DNA of 64,000 nt from Zarea fungicola (GCA_900169235.1 FWCC01000172.1:40126-104125), one strand, 5' to 3'. Positions 45,846-57,498 are shown, counted from the stretch's first letter. Notes: generated by a model not told the origin, from the sequence alone. Numbers and translations are program-made.

Positions 45846-46323
45846 ATGCCGACGCCCGAGTCCGCCATGTTCCAGGCTCAGAAGCCAACCGTCGCCGCGA
45901 CCTTCAACGGCGTCGACTTTGACGACACCAAGGCTTTCAAGGCTGCCGAGGACGCCATCATCCGCGAGCAATGGGTCGGTGCCATGAAGACACGACTCAT
46001 CGGCGAGGAATTGAGCAAGTGTTACATCAAGAACGGCAACAATCACCTGGAGAAGTGTGGTGAGCTGCGCGGTAAGCTCTCCCCGACGTCAATGCGCCGA
46101 AGCAGTCCACTCTCGAAACGAGAAGAGAGAAAGAGAAAATAAGCTAATTGACGTCGTTGATACAGAAAAATACCTACAGTCCCTCGCCGCCAACAAGATC
46201 AAGGGAACGAAATTCATGCAACAAAACTATGTGGACCAAAAGGAGCAGGAGTTGGATCTCGCGGCCAAGGTGCATACGTCTGACAAGATTGCCAAGATCA
46301 ACCAGGCACGATTCTCCTCATAA
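45846..46323 (+). CDS. NADH:ubiquinone oxidoreductase (complex I) 12.3-kDa subunit, NDUFB10/PDSW type
   Basis: Two exons: 45846-46071 and 46166-46323; 127 aa. It begins MPTPESAMFQAQKPTVAATF and continues with DDTKAFKAAEDAIIREQWV, then EELSKCYIKNGNNHLEKCG, where the two cysteines match the conserved pair of the PDSW subunit. This is the accessory membrane-arm subunit called NUO-12.3 in Neurospora. It is imported into mitochondria without a classical presequence. Splicing at CTGCGCG/GTAAGC to CAG/AAAAATAC gives ELREKYLQSLAANKIKG. The family assignment rests on this overall resemblance. Confidence 0.85.
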
Positions 46324-46779
46324 TTGGGAGGGCGGAAGTCAACTGTAATAGAAACGGAGCAATTTGTCTGGATTTTATTCGCATTTTCCTCGACGGAGAC
46401 AGAGACTGATGGGCAGACAACTGTGGTGACCAGGGCCAAAGACTCTGACCATGGAAGCGCCATTATTGTAACTCTGCGCGAGAGTGTATATATTGATAAG
46501 GGAAGGGAATTGAAGTTTAAAAGCCTACGAAACCAACCGTCTAATTTTAATTGTGCTCTTTTATGCAAATATGCCAAAGATTCCAGAACAATGTCGTCGT
46601 AGCTCTGACCCTACAGCATGGCTCCAGTGCAAGCCAGCACATGTGGCTACCCACGCCCACGCGACAGCGACACTCCAAAATTTCTGAAGCCAGCAAGCCT
46701 CCTAAAACCACCTCAAACCACAACCACGAACAACGGCCACCCCAACAGCCCGGTCTCCAACCGACTACAAAAAAGCACA
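46324..46779. other. Short intergenic region
   Basis: 456 bp between two same-strand mitochondrial protein genes; promoter and 5' leader of mL54, CA-rich close to the start. Nothing else seen. Confidence 0.5.
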
Positions 46780-47508
46780 ATGTTTTGCACAAGGTGTTTG
46801 CGCGCTCCCGTCGTGCGTCGACAATTATTCCCCGTCGCCCGCCGCCAATTCTCCGCCGCGCCGTTTCTGCGCGCCGCCGAGCCTGTCCTCTCGACGCCCA
46901 CCACAGCACCAGGCGAGGATGCCTCTGCCGCCGCAAAGGCCGCGCAGCCTCGATCGAGCTGCGTCGAGGGTACCGTCCTTACGGGCCTCAACTACACCAA
47001 GGGTGGTACCGACCCCGTCGCCAAAAAAGACGAAGAGTACCCCGAGTGGCTATGGTCCTGCCTCGACGTCACCAAGAAGAGCGCCGACGGCGAGGATGAT
47101 GGTGCAGGCGATGAATTCTGTATGTTTTTTTTTTTGTAATACCTCATTTGTAAAACAGTCTCCCTCACTACCTTCCATGAATTCTCTTTTTCTGCCGCAA
47201 AGCCCTTGATGGAACCATACTAATCCTTTGTTTTCTCACCCCTTCCCCTAGCGAAATCAAAGAAACAACGACGACTGGCGGCCAAGCGCCAAAAGATTGC
47301 CGAGGCCGAGATGCTTGCGTCGGGCAACTTTGAGGCGCTCCAGCCCAAGATCCCCCTCCAGCAGCAGTCCATCAATATCCCCGGCGTGGAGAATGGCACG
47401 GTGGCCGACAACCTCGCCGCGGCCGAGAAGCGCCAGGAGCTCAAGCTCGCCATGCGCAAGGAGAGAAAAGCCAAGATTAAGGAGTCCAACTACCTCAAGT
47501 CCATGTAA
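46780..47508 (+). CDS. Mitochondrial large-subunit ribosomal protein mL54 (yeast Mrpl37)
   Basis: Two exons: 46780-47119 and 47252-47508; 198 aa. The N-terminus MFCTRCLRAPVVRRQLFPVARRQ is a clear Arg-rich mitochondrial presequence. The core has SSCVEGTVLTGLNYTKGGTDPVAKKDEEYPEWLW with the conserved K-D-x-E-YPEWLW motif of the mL54 (L37) family. The C-terminal half is basic and helical (KSKKQRRLAAKRQKIAEAE, RKERKAKIKESNYLKSM). The intron follows GDEF and rejoins to SKSKKQRR. Adjacent to the complex I subunit on the same strand, but that is likely coincidence. Confidence 0.9.
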
Positions 47509-47882
47509 AGAGGAGGCCAAAGATGGGAGAAGAAAAGTATTCGAAGGAATAAATTTGACTTGGCTGTCAGACCTCTGTGTATTATACCACTACAAATATC
47601 GGGCGAATTCATGTTATGCCTAGGTGTACAATAGATCATAAAGAACCAGCGCATTTACTAGCGTCTGTTTCATCACTTAGTTTCAAGTGCTCTTCATATG
47701 GCTTAACTGTATTGTCGACATGACCTCGACTTCTTACCAGGACTGTATGGTCGTTGGAAGTCTAACGCGCAGCAATGCTGCTTATATGTATACATGACAT
47801 ACATTTCGCTGCAAAAAAGGACATCACTTTGAAATGTACAGTTTATTTAATCATACAACAGTGCGAGTTTAATTGCTGATAC
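47509..47882. other. Convergent 3' intergenic region
   Basis: 374 bp between mL54 (+) and verprolin (-), AT-rich, with no gene. Confidence 0.55.
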
Positions 47883-49337
47883 CTAGAGAGCACTCATATC
47901 TAGTGGAACGCTGCTTCCCCTGCCTGCCCTGTATCTGCGGCTACCGCCGGCAAAACCTCTTGGCTTGGGCAGCTGATTATCATCCTTGAAATGCCATCTT
48001 GTGTCACTAATGAGAATCCGTCCACCGCTGCCGCCGCCAATACTGGCGCTCGGCGAATGAAACGTGCTTCGAGAGCTAGGAGTCGGTGTGGGAGATGACG
48101 AGCCGTTTGTTGAGAGCGTGTAGGAGCTAGGGTCCAGCATAGACTGCCGTAGAGATGAGCCACGGCTTCGCGATACAGGAGGAGGTGGTGGGGAGAGAGT
48201 CGAAGGCGCCGATGGTGCGACGGCCGGGGGAGCAGAGGGAGGAGGCGGAGGAGCAATGGTGGGTGACGATCGTCCAGAGGGCCGCGATACTGCTTGAGCA
48301 ATTGAGGGTGTAGAGCTTGTCGGTGGTGGAGGAGGCGGAGGTGGTTGTGATCGAGGAGCCGCCGCCGGGACAGGAGGGGCGCTGGCAGGCGGCGGAGGAG
48401 GAGGAGCGCCAGGTGCGAATGCTGGAGGACGAGGAGGCGGAGGCGCCGGTGCTCCTGAAGGAGGCGGAGGCGGAGGAGCTGGAGCACTTGAGGGTGGTGG
48501 TGGAGGAGGAGCCGGGGCGCTTGATGGCGGTAGGGGAGGAGGAGCTGGAGCACTTGAAGGTGGAGGAGGAGGCGCTGGAGCTCCTGAAGGTGGTGGAGGA
48601 GCTGGAGCAGACAGCGTTGGCTTCAATGCTGGTTTGCGAGATGTTGGTAAAGCGGGTGGCTTCTTTCCTATCGGAGGCGGCGGTCCTCTGCCACTGGTCT
48701 TTCTCAGACCTACAGGGCCGGGGACTGGCAGAGACTGTCTGCCCGGGATTGCTGGAGCACCACCAGCGGGAGGCGCTGGCGCAGAGCTAGCAGGCCGCGA
48801 GGGCACTGATAGCTTAGTTTCGCCGGGGTCCGATACATATGCTGAATCTGTCTCTCGCCCAGTATCTATGCCGCCGCCCCTCTTCTTCAACTTGGGCATC
48901 CCACCGGCAAAAAGACCGCCGAGCTGGGGTGCTGCGGATTCCAAGCCGGCGGCTGCGGCTCCAGAACCTTGGTCGCTGTTGCTCCTAGCACGGTTTCCAG
49001 GGACTGGAGGGGCGAGTCCGGGGACCGGAGGCGCGCCGCCTGCTGGTGGCCCGGACGACGATGAGCCGGCGTCGCCAATAACCGGCGCAGAACGATCATT
49101 CGTCACGGCCTTCCTAAGGGCCTTGCCCTTGCCAATATCGGCGAGGAGCGCTCCCTAGAGACAACCGGTTAGCTCCAAACTCGCGTACACCGACGGTTTG
49201 AGACGGCTGGAACATACTCGACCTGGTGGAGGACGTCCTGGGAGGCCGCCTGGTGCACCTCCGGGAGGTGGTGGAGGAGGAGGACCACCACCGCCTGGAG
49301 GGGGAGGCGGCGGCGGCGGAGGAGGCGGCCCGGGCAT
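47883..49337 (-). CDS. Verprolin / WASP-interacting protein (WIP) homologue
   Basis: Two exons: 49218-49337 and 47883-49154; 1392 nt, 463 aa. Exon 1 encodes the polyproline start. The second exon opens with a WH2 actin-binding motif, GALLADIGKGKALRKAVTNDRSAPVIG, then many Pro-rich blocks (SAPAPPPPPP units) that fit SH3 and profilin binding. The end DTRWHFKDDNQLPKPRGF is the WASP-binding module of WIP/verprolin, and the last residues are basic and Gly/Arg-rich. It links WASP and actin at endocytic patches. The intron has GCTAACC before the CTCTAG acceptor. The repeat content makes shadow frames on the other strand look open; those are artefacts. Confidence 0.93.
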
Positions 49338-50139
49338 TTTGTATCGATGCGATGCGAGGTTCTACTCGAGTACTGTTGTGCTGGCGCCAAAGCAGTCTGT
49401 CGAAAAGTGAAGGATGGCGGACGTGGTTCTTTGAAGGCGCTCGTTCCACGGAACAGCTGCCCGTTTGCTTGCTTGGAGTGACGGCCGGCCGCTTTCGAGA
49501 CAAGCTGCAGCCTATAGCCGGGGGATCTTCTGATGACGGATATGCGATGTTTCGAGGCGTCAACGTTTATCAATGTTGCAAGCACAAGGTTGAATTCGGA
49601 TTCCAGCTGTCTCGCGTGAGATGCTCGGTTTCGTCATCGGGGCTGGGCTGCGCAAGAGCAGCCCAAATGTTATACGCAGTGGCTTGGTCTTTTGCCCCAC
49701 CTCACCAGGACCGGTGGCAGCACTTGATGCTAACCTGGGGCGATGCTGTCCAGGTTCAGGCGGCGATTAATTAGCTTGCTCAATAGTCAATCACAAAGTA
49801 ATTGGGGTGTAAGCTGAATATTTAGATTTTTTAATAGATTTTTCTTTTAGAATTGTTTTTATCACACCCAGTAAGCAGGTTGTAGCTCAGCGCAGACCAT
49901 CTCCAAGATATGCACTGTAGAGGGGCTGTATGGCCACTACAGCGACCAATCACAGCACTAATAATTTCTTCCCATTTTCAACATCTTATCAAACAAATCT
50001 CCCTACCCCATACTACAGTCACCTCGAAGACTGGAGGTATTGTCGGAAGGGCATCGGCGTACGTGTGAAAGCTTCAAGGAAACAAGACAAAGGAGTTTTA
50101 CGCTGCAAAATATCCATTGACATTGCCTCCGTCCCGATC
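49338..50139. other. Divergent promoter region
   Basis: 0.8 kb between verprolin (-) and the predicted mitochondrial protein (+), T-rich in the middle. An in-frame open stretch before 50140 reaches 49930, but I treat it as leader. Nothing else is identified. Confidence 0.5.
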
Positions 50140-51390
50140 ATGCGCTCCTCCGTCTCGACCCGAGCAGTCAGTGGCTTCGTCTGCCAGTCTTGCGCCGTCC
50201 TCCCACGCTCCAGCAGCGCCGCTCTCTCAATCCGAACTGCATCTCTCATTGTCTCCAACAGCCGCCATGCCCGGAAAACACAAGTCTGGCGAGCAACCGG
50301 TCTCCGCTGGGCAACCACCAGTGCCACGGCACCGCAGGAGGTAGCAAGCCTAAGCCAGACAGATGCCGTCACAGCCCAGCGCATCACCGACCCGGCTGAG
50401 CTTGCGGCCCTCGCCGAGGACAGCAGCAAGAAATTCCTTTCCGTTGATGGCATCCCCGCGAAGCAGCTCACCACGGCCGCCCTGCAGTCCTGCCTCCACG
50501 CCGCCAACGCCATCCACCCACAGCTGCAACGCGCCGAGGCCCAGTCCAAGGCATCTGCCTCACGCCTCGCCTCGCTCGGTGCCGCGCGAACAGGCACCAA
50601 GCTGCCCATCGACACACGCATAACCGAAGCGACGAACCGCATCTCCTATGCAGCGTGGAACATCATCAGCAGCCCCAATGTCGAGATGACGCCCGACTTT
50701 CTCGAGACGTACGTCCAGATCCAGAGCCGACTCGGCCGCGCCGAGTCCCTCCCGGCCGCTTTTGAGCTCTACGCCAAGAAGAGCAAGCCCGTCGTCAAGG
50801 ACGGCGTCGTGACATATGTGCGCACAAACCCCAACGCGGCCGCGCGCGCCGTCGAGACGGCCGTCGTCAACCTGGCCCTCCAGACGGCCATTGAGTCCAA
50901 GAACCTGGATGCCTCGCTCGGGATCATCGAAGCGGGCTTCTGCGTGCCCGCGTTTAAGCGCGCCAAGCTTATCAAGCACGGCACGGCACCGGCCATTGGC
51001 CTCATGACGCTCCCCTTTGGCATCGTCGGCCTGTCCACCGCGTACGCGGCGTACTGGCAAAATACAATGGACGTGACGACAGCCACGGCCATTGGTGTCG
51101 CGGGTATCTCGGGATATCTGTTTGTCGTCGGCTCGCTGGGTATGATTGCCAAGCTTAGCCACAAGGACCAGATGAAGCGCGTGACGTGGACACCAGGCAC
51201 GCCGCTGCGTTATCGCTGGATGCGTGAGGAGGAGCGTGCGGCACTGGACAAGGTTGCGCTCGCATGGGGCTTCAAGGAGCCCTGGAGGCATGGCGAGGAG
51301 ACGGGAGCGGACTGGGAGGGCCTGAGGGAGTACATGGGTTACCGCCAGATGCTGTTGGATCGTGTCGAGTTCATGGACGGCATGAGCTAG
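50140..51390 (+). CDS. Predicted mitochondrial membrane protein of unknown function
   Basis: 416 aa from the ATG at 50140. The open frame reaches 70 codons further up to an ATG at 49930, but the segment from 50140 (MRSSVSTRAVSGFVCQSC, with later RKTQVWRATGLRWATT) is a much better mitochondrial presequence, and the upstream part looks like leader. The middle is helical, with an unusual rich Ala/Lys composition and PNAAARAVETAVVNLALQTAIES, which might be a helical-repeat segment. Two hydrophobic segments are at about residues 287-310 and 319-344 (LMTLPFGIVGLSTAYAAYW and TATAIGVAGISGYLFVVGSLG). The C-terminus is charged and conserved-looking (REEERAALDKVALAWGFKEPWRHGEETG). I do not recognise the family. 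Inner-membrane location with a matrix or IMS tail is inference. Confidence 0.78.
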   Translation: MRSSVSTRAVSGFVCQSCAVLPRSSSAALSIRTASLIVSNSRHARKTQVWRATGLRWATTSATAPQEVASLSQTDAVTAQRITDPAELAALAEDSSKKFLSVDGIPAKQLTTAALQSCLHAANAIHPQLQRAEAQSKASASRLASLGAARTGTKLPIDTRITEATNRISYAAWNIISSPNVEMTPDFLETYVQIQSRLGRAESLPAAFELYAKKSKPVVKDGVVTYVRTNPNAAARAVETAVVNLALQTAIESKNLDASLGIIEAGFCVPAFKRAKLIKHGTAPAIGLMTLPFGIVGLSTAYAAYWQNTMDVTTATAIGVAGISGYLFVVGSLGMIAKLSHKDQMKRVTWTPGTPLRYRWMREEERAALDKVALAWGFKEPWRHGEETGADWEGLREYMGYRQMLLDRVEFMDGMS

Positions 51391-51913
51391 GCCGAGCCAG
51401 TTAGCACTCCTCTTCCTCTGACATCTATAGCTCGTTTATATGTACTACTACCCACGCTCCTGTATATTCCATCACCTGTTGATAATATAGACCACTTCAT
51501 CTTGCCATTGCCGTTATAGAAAAAGCAGTCATTCGATATTTTATGAACCTGGTTTTATTATTGCAGACTGTGTACTGCAATTATAGTCTGTCTGTAAACA
51601 GTGTTGGTATCTTCCGTACATTGCAAATCTCAAGCCATTCCGTCATTTTCCCATATGCAACAGATCATTGGTATCGATATCCCATGCCACCCCAAACTCA
51701 CATTTCTGTACGCTTAAAACGCCGCCTAGTTCGACAAGTCAAAACTAGAAAATGAAATACAGGGTATAAATAGTAAAGAAAGTAACCCAGGCGAGAAAAA
51801 AAAATAACCGCCACATATGTAATTCATCCTCTCACTGTAGCACCGCTCACTCAAGAGTTCGAAGAGGTGGGATTCTTCTCTTCGTCATGCCTTCTCTGCC
51901 AAAAAGACCACTT
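51391..51913. other. Convergent 3' intergenic region
   Basis: 523 bp between the mitochondrial protein (+) and the receptor-like gene (-); AT-rich; no gene. Confidence 0.55.
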
Positions 51914-53325
51914 TTACCTGGTATGTCCTTGAGTAATTGCATTAAATTGTCCCCTTTCGGCAGCCGAATCCTCGCTCTCATAGAATACTTCGTATTTGGT
52001 GGTTTTGCGGATCAACTTGCCATCGGGTCCCCTTTGCAGGTACACTTTTTGGTAAGGAGCCAGGATAAACTCCTCACTTGACTCTTCATGATGATGCACA
52101 CGATTTGCAGAGCTTTGGTTGCCCCCCTCAGGGTTGGAGGGACCGGCGTAAGGTGTCCAGTCGCCGTTGAGGGAGCGCAGACGTCGGTGGCCAATTGTGA
52201 CGGTCGGATCAGACGAGTCAGAGGCGCTGGGATTCTTCGCGGCCGACGACGACGCGGTCATGGCGGAGCCGAACAGGCCGGGCAGTAGCCAGGCGAGGAC
52301 CATGCGGCACATGGGCAGGCAGGCGCAGATAATGGCGACATTGATCTCAATCATGGTCCAGAGAGTGGATGCGACATCATCTAAGACTTCAGTTAGAATT
52401 TTATTGTAAATAAGAAACAACGTGTTGGTGACTGACAGGTCACATCGGGGGACGTAATGGAAAAGTTGAGTGTAGTTGCCCGTAGAATCGAGGTGACGGT
52501 GACACTGTAAAAGTTGAATGGTTAAATTCTTCCACTGCTCTGCAAGTAGGAGGGGGTGTACGCACAAGCCACCAAGAGCAAAAACTAGCATCAGAGCACG
52601 CTTCTGGTTGATGGGGAGCCTGCTAGTCCATATGGGCTGCATGGGAAGACCGAGGATCAAGACATCCGTAGCAATGGCGAAACCAGCGTTGGCATACCAG
52701 TTCTTGATCATGCTGATGCAGGTGCCGTGATGGATGGACTTGTCCCAGGCCAAGGGAACAGGCGTGCACTGAAAGATGGAGGCTACCGTGGTGGCAATAC
52801 AGTAGGCTAGAACAATGCAAATCATTGTGTTGCAGCTGTAGCAGAACCACTGTTGAATAAATATTCGACGGTAGAGCAGGAGAATAGAGGTTTTGGTGAG
52901 GTTGATGGTTAGTTTGTAAAAGATTTGAGCAATGTAGAACATCTAAAACAAGTATTAGACCAAAAGGTGGTTCAAGTTGAATATGTGTTCGGCATACCTG
53001 TAGCGCTTTTATCCTTTGATCCTTCGAGAGGGACTTGATATGTTGGCCGAAGCCAGCACCAACAGATACCATCATAAAGATCATGACGAGTAAAGTACAG
53101 AACTGAGAAGCTTGGATAAGTCGCAAACCTAAACATGATAAAAGTGTCGTGACTTACGTAGGAAATGAGTATAGTCCAATCATCCCAGCCGAGACCAGTT
53201 CTCCTCGATATACGGTTGTATACTCGAATGAAGACGAAGATGGGTGTGACGGCAAAGAAGACAATGCAGGGAATCCTCACGTATACGGCATGGCTGCTCG
53301 CCGTATGGTTCTCAAAAGAAGTCAT
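51914..53325 (-). CDS. Rhodopsin-like seven-transmembrane protein (PTH11/SAT4 family)
   Basis: Five exons: 53158-53325, 52998-53102, 52566-52942, 52437-52504, 51914-52380; 1185 nt, 394 aa. It shows the fungal integral-membrane rhodopsin-like plan: VYVRIPCIVFFAVTPIFVFIRVYNRISRRTGLGWDDWTIL, SVGAGFGQHIKSL, FYKLTINLTKTSILLLYRRIF, WYANAGFAIATDVLILGLPM, LVFALGGFVTVTSILRATTL and WTMIEINVAIICACLPM. The W-D-D-W loop after helix two and the terminal ACLP are typical. Exon 4 is tiny (68 nt) and its phases 2 and 1 join perfectly. The C-tail is polar with NPEGGNQSS and HHHEESSEE. No CFEM domain is seen. Members are proposed G-protein-coupled receptors for surface or nutrient sensing; no ligand can be given. 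Confidence 0.88.
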
Positions 53326-54532
53326 AGTGACTGGCAGACCAGTAAACTCGCAGCGATGTAAAAGGTGTTTCCAAAAGGCGTTGGGTACAAAGGCAGGCAG
53401 ATGGTGGATACATGCAAGCCGCAGAGCCTGATAAAGGAACGAAACGTGAATAACACGGCTTGGAGAGGGGATCTTATAATAAATCACGCCAGAATGTCTT
53501 AAGCTTGAATAAAACCCACGAAGGAAAGGGAGATAGATGGGTGTGCGAATCGGGACGGGGCGCTATCACTTCCAAACTAACAACCCATGCATGCATCGAC
53601 CACCACCACTACCTTACCCCGCCCAAAGTAGAGGATGCTTGAGCCAAGAAATGGTAAGGCCAGGGCAAATACGGATGGCTTATTCGGAAAAGAAACGATG
53701 CAAGGCACACATTAGGCTATTGGTACACTAGAGTGTTAGGGTAGAGCTGCTATCTGGTTTGAAAGAGCTGGCGTTCACACCAAAGCTGTCCTGCGACTTT
53801 CCCCCCCTCAAACCTGGCGCCGCCGTCTCAATTGACTAAATTAGGTAATCTATTTCAGAGATATTGAGTTGGCCGATTATTACGAAATTAAGCTGCAAAC
53901 CGAGCTCAGCAAAGGATATGGCTGCCATTTCGGGTAGGTAACTATCTAATAAGCTGTGGTCCCAGCCAAAGTTATTATACTTGGCTGGCTATATTTGCGG
54001 CTCTTTATGAGTACAGAAGAGCTTTTATCCATTCTATGAAATTCGCGGGAAGATTACCATGGCAAAAGATGCGGAGAACAGACTCTTCAATTTGTCTTGC
54101 GAGGCTGTCCTTTACACCATGGTGGCGTTGTGTAAGTTCTTGACAACCTGCGGTGTTTCGGGTGTGTGCAGGAGGAGCCTAGCCAGTGACGGTGTCGGGC
54201 CAGTTAGCCCAAGGCGACATTGCTTAACGATATTAGGCAGGTTTGGGAGCCAACCTTGGAAAGTAGGAGGTGTGCCGAAAGAAAACCGATTGTCCTTGCG
54301 GCCGTGTCCTTTCCACCACCCGCACGGCGCAACATGGAGCTGTTTAAGCAAGTGGTGGCCCAGAGTCCATCATTCTGTTGCCTAGCCAATTAGCTGTTTC
54401 GGGCAATGGCCTCCAGCATTGGGAGTCTACGATAACCAGCCAGATTGAGCAAGCTGGGCCTACGGGCAACGGGACAAGAAATACTCCACTAGTGCTGGGG
54501 AGCACGTCTACAGATCGGACAACTTCTCTCTG

Positions 54533-54547
54533 GTGGCTGCGGCGCAG
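54533..54547. repeat. 15-bp direct repeat, copy 1
   Basis: GTGGCTGCGGCGCAG; identical copy at 54943-54957, 410 bp downstream. Confidence 0.8.
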
Positions 54548-54942
54548 GCTACGGCGCAAGTGACGGCGCAGGCAGAGTCCATGTCACTCACCAATTCTGA
54601 AGCCCCCACGTCGTTGAGGCCCGAACGAGCCGTAAATCATTGACCATAACAAGGTAGTAACTACATAAAGCTTGTCGGGTGGCTCTTCTACCAAGTGTAG
54701 AAGGGTGAATGATGAAGCGGAGAAATGGTGCGACAAGTAGAATTGGCTAGTGACAAGCAGTGGCGGCGGTGAGGGATGGTTGTTATTGACCCTAGACTAC
54801 CTTAGTGGGAATTGGAGCATTGTTTGTGGTACAGACTCCTTAGAAAAAGAGACAGGGGGGATGTCTGGCTAATGCCACCGTAAACGGACGAAGATTCCGA
54901 ATAGGAAAATTTAATGCAGAGCATTTTTTGAGAGGCCATCTT

Positions 54943-54957
54943 GTGGCTGCGGCGCAG
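54943..54957. repeat. 15-bp direct repeat, copy 2
   Basis: Same 15 bases as at 54533-54547. Sequence outside the repeat does not match. Confidence 0.8.
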
Positions 54958-56472
54958 CACCCGCTCCAAGAAAATTAGTGACAAGCTAGATAAAGCTGCA
55001 ACCAAGTTACCCTGGCCTGATTGTGTTGTACAAGCCAAGGTGGGCACTGACTTGCTATGTGTTGAGGAGAGAGGCCGGGAATACATATCTGGGATTGCCG
55101 CAAATAGCCGGACAGTGCGTGGGCGTGAACCCATCGATAATGTGGCGACAGGGACATCATGGCGGAACAAACAAGCGGCTGATGATGCTTGCGGCGTGAC
55201 GTTGATTATGTAGACAAGGGATGTATACATGGGCTGGCAAATGCTATAAAATCTGGCACTTGCCTAACAAATGAGAATGTTGTAATAGCTCGAAACAGTC
55301 GCGCACATATGCAGCTTTTGGAAGTTGGCATCCTGTATCTCCCGCTCAATATTCTCGTACAACGATTCGGAAACCAATTCAATGTCGCCAAGTTGCTGGG
55401 CAAGAGGCCTGGGGACTATTTTACCCATCATGTGAATTCATGAAACCGGCTGAGTTGTTTGGCTTCCTAGCCTCACTCCTAGCCTTGTCTGAAGCATGAA
55501 CAGACATACACTGATGACACAGGCCACCAAGCAACATAAGGCTATTATTGTTGCGCTGCACTATTACAACCTGCAGCAATAAACCACGGCATGAAGCACT
55601 CGTTGCGCCACCACGAGCCAATGCTTGATGACAACCAAGACGGCCCGGACGCAGCAACCATCAACACTGGCAGCCCGCCATATTTCATACTATGGGCAAT
55701 GCAACTAACTAGTTAGTTAGTTAGTGGCAATAGAACCCTCACGGCTTTAACAAACCGCTCGTGAATTGCCAGAATTCATCCATAAATTTGCTCTGTGCGA
55801 AAGCTATCCACCAACAAACTGGTTCGTCCAAGTGTTGATGCACAGATGAAGAGACTATCTGATTTGGCACTTCAAGCAACACCATTTTTTATTTCAAGTG
55901 CGGGGCCTCACTGAACAGGAAATAGTCCAATTGCACAAGACAATGCTGCCTTGCCTTCAACACGGAAAGGACGCCGGCACTCCTCGTGGCAACCTCCGCG
56001 TAACCAGGGCGGTTGGTTGGCTGGCTGCTGGGCGAGTTTGAAGCTAAAGCACCACCACATGGAAAGCTAAGTTACGACAATTGAAGCTAACGCGTTCGTT
56101 GACCTGCTGCATTTGGCGCCAGTTTATAAATTATAGGCCGTTCTCTCCACCTCCTTGCATATAGGTTCCTGCAAAGGGCAATCCACCGATTATTCCCTGC
56201 AAATAACCAGCCTCAACAGCCCAAACTCAGCCAATGCAGGGCCACTTGCATCATGCTTGGCACCTACGTTACATGTGCGCTTCCCGGCAGGATATTTGTT
56301 GTACCATTCTCCGAGCCTGATTAAAATACCTCGCGACGCCAATTTTGACACTTTAAGCTCTTTCGGCATCAAACACAGTCGTTGCCAAGTCCCTCATTCC
56401 GTGTTTGACCTCGATTGCCGTCTGCTTCCCTTCTCTGCTGTCTCGGCCTTGTTCTACAGAAGCATTTTGACT

Positions 56473-57498
56473 ATGCGCTTCACTCTTTGCGGCGTCTTGG
56501 CTACTGGCCTTTTCTGTGCCGGCATCGTCACTGCGCAGACTAATGGAAGAATTGACCATGGCCCATTTCCTGACGACCTCAACGGCTCCAACTTTACATA
56601 CCCGCATCCCGTTAACGTCTTCCACTTCCAGAACCAGCTCCAAGACCTAGAGATGGCCTTTATGGACGTTCCTCCCAGCTGCGCACCCAACGGCAAGACT
56701 GCGGTAGTTCTTCACGGCAAGAACTTTTGCGGCCCTACTTGGGGAGCCACAGTCGATAAATTGGCAAGTGTTGGCTACCGCGTCATCGCTCCGGACCATG
56801 TTGGCTTCTGCAAGAGCAGCAAGCCCACAGGCTACCAATTTAGCACCAACCAGCTTGCCAAAAACACACAGGCACTCCTCCAAACTCTCGGTATCAGCAC
56901 GATTACCCTGATTGGCCACTCTCTTGGTGGCATGCTCTCAATCAGATTCGGCTTGCAGTACCCTAGCATGATTGAGAAACTCGTTCTGGTCGATCCCGTC
57001 GGTCTGGAGGACTATGTTGAAAAGGGTGTTCCTTATATTGCTCTGGATGACAGCTACACGTCTGAGGCTGCGTCAACGTACCAGTCCATCAGGGGCTACG
57101 AGCAAGACGTCTACTATGTCGGCCAGTGGAAGAGCTCGTACGACACCTGGGTCAACATGCTGGTCAACATCTACAACGGCTCCAAGCGCCAGCAGTATGT
57201 CACCAACCAGGCTCAGATTGTAGACATGGTTTTGACATCGCCCGTGGCGCACTACTTTGGCGACCTAACCCCCAACACCCTCCTCATCGTCGGTGACAAG
57301 GATAAGACGGCTATTGGATCGCAATGGAGCCCACCGGCTGTCGCTGCCAAGCTTGGCCATTTTGATGTCCTCGGGCCCCAGGTCGCGGCCCAGCTGCCAA
57401 ACGGTCAACTATACCAGTTTAGTGATCTCGGTCACGCTCCCCAGCTGTCCGATCCCGACGCTTTCCATGCGGTCGTGCTCAAATTTCTTTCGTCATGA
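56473..57498 (+). CDS. Secreted alpha/beta-hydrolase
   Basis: 341 aa from the ATG at 56473. The frame is open from 56155, but MRFTLCGVLATGLFCAGIVTA is a clear signal peptide with likely cleavage near residue 21 (TA/QTNG), so this start is chosen. The alpha/beta-hydrolase fold is seen from VVLHGKNFCGPTW (oxyanion loop) through the nucleophile elbow GHSLGG (Ser150), acid region LLIVGDKDK (Asp275 or Asp277) and the His of DLGHAPQ (His321). The nearest bacterial counterparts are epoxide hydrolase/haloperoxidase-like esterases; the substrate is unknown. Potential N-glycosylation sites are present (NGSNFT, NGSK). It is a single-exon gene with no obvious partner nearby. Confidence 0.9.
   Translation: MRFTLCGVLATGLFCAGIVTAQTNGRIDHGPFPDDLNGSNFTYPHPVNVFHFQNQLQDLEMAFMDVPPSCAPNGKTAVVLHGKNFCGPTWGATVDKLASVGYRVIAPDHVGFCKSSKPTGYQFSTNQLAKNTQALLQTLGISTITLIGHSLGGMLSIRFGLQYPSMIEKLVLVDPVGLEDYVEKGVPYIALDDSYTSEAASTYQSIRGYEQDVYYVGQWKSSYDTWVNMLVNIYNGSKRQQYVTNQAQIVDMVLTSPVAHYFGDLTPNTLLIVGDKDKTAIGSQWSPPAVAAKLGHFDVLGPQVAAQLPNGQLYQFSDLGHAPQLSDPDAFHAVVLKFLSS

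Larger units (their letters stand above)
53326..56472. other. Gene-poor region, 3.1 kb
   Basis: No supported gene. A 15-bp sequence (GTGGCTGCGGCGCAG) occurs twice (54533-54547 and 54943-54957), and a 16-bp palindrome lies at 55703-55718 (AACTAACTAGTTAGTT). Some Ala/Arg-coded short frames around these look degenerate. It may contain decayed transposon sequence, but no transposase motif was found. The end of the stretch contains the promoter of the secreted hydrolase. Confidence 0.5.

Noticed and set aside
47900..49160. Long open frames on the plus strand opposite verprolin
   Set aside because: They are produced by the Pro/Gly-rich repeats of verprolin; not independent genes.
55703..55718. 16-bp palindrome AACTAACTAGTTAGTT
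   Set aside because: Isolated simple-sequence palindrome in a gene-free gap; no evidence of function.
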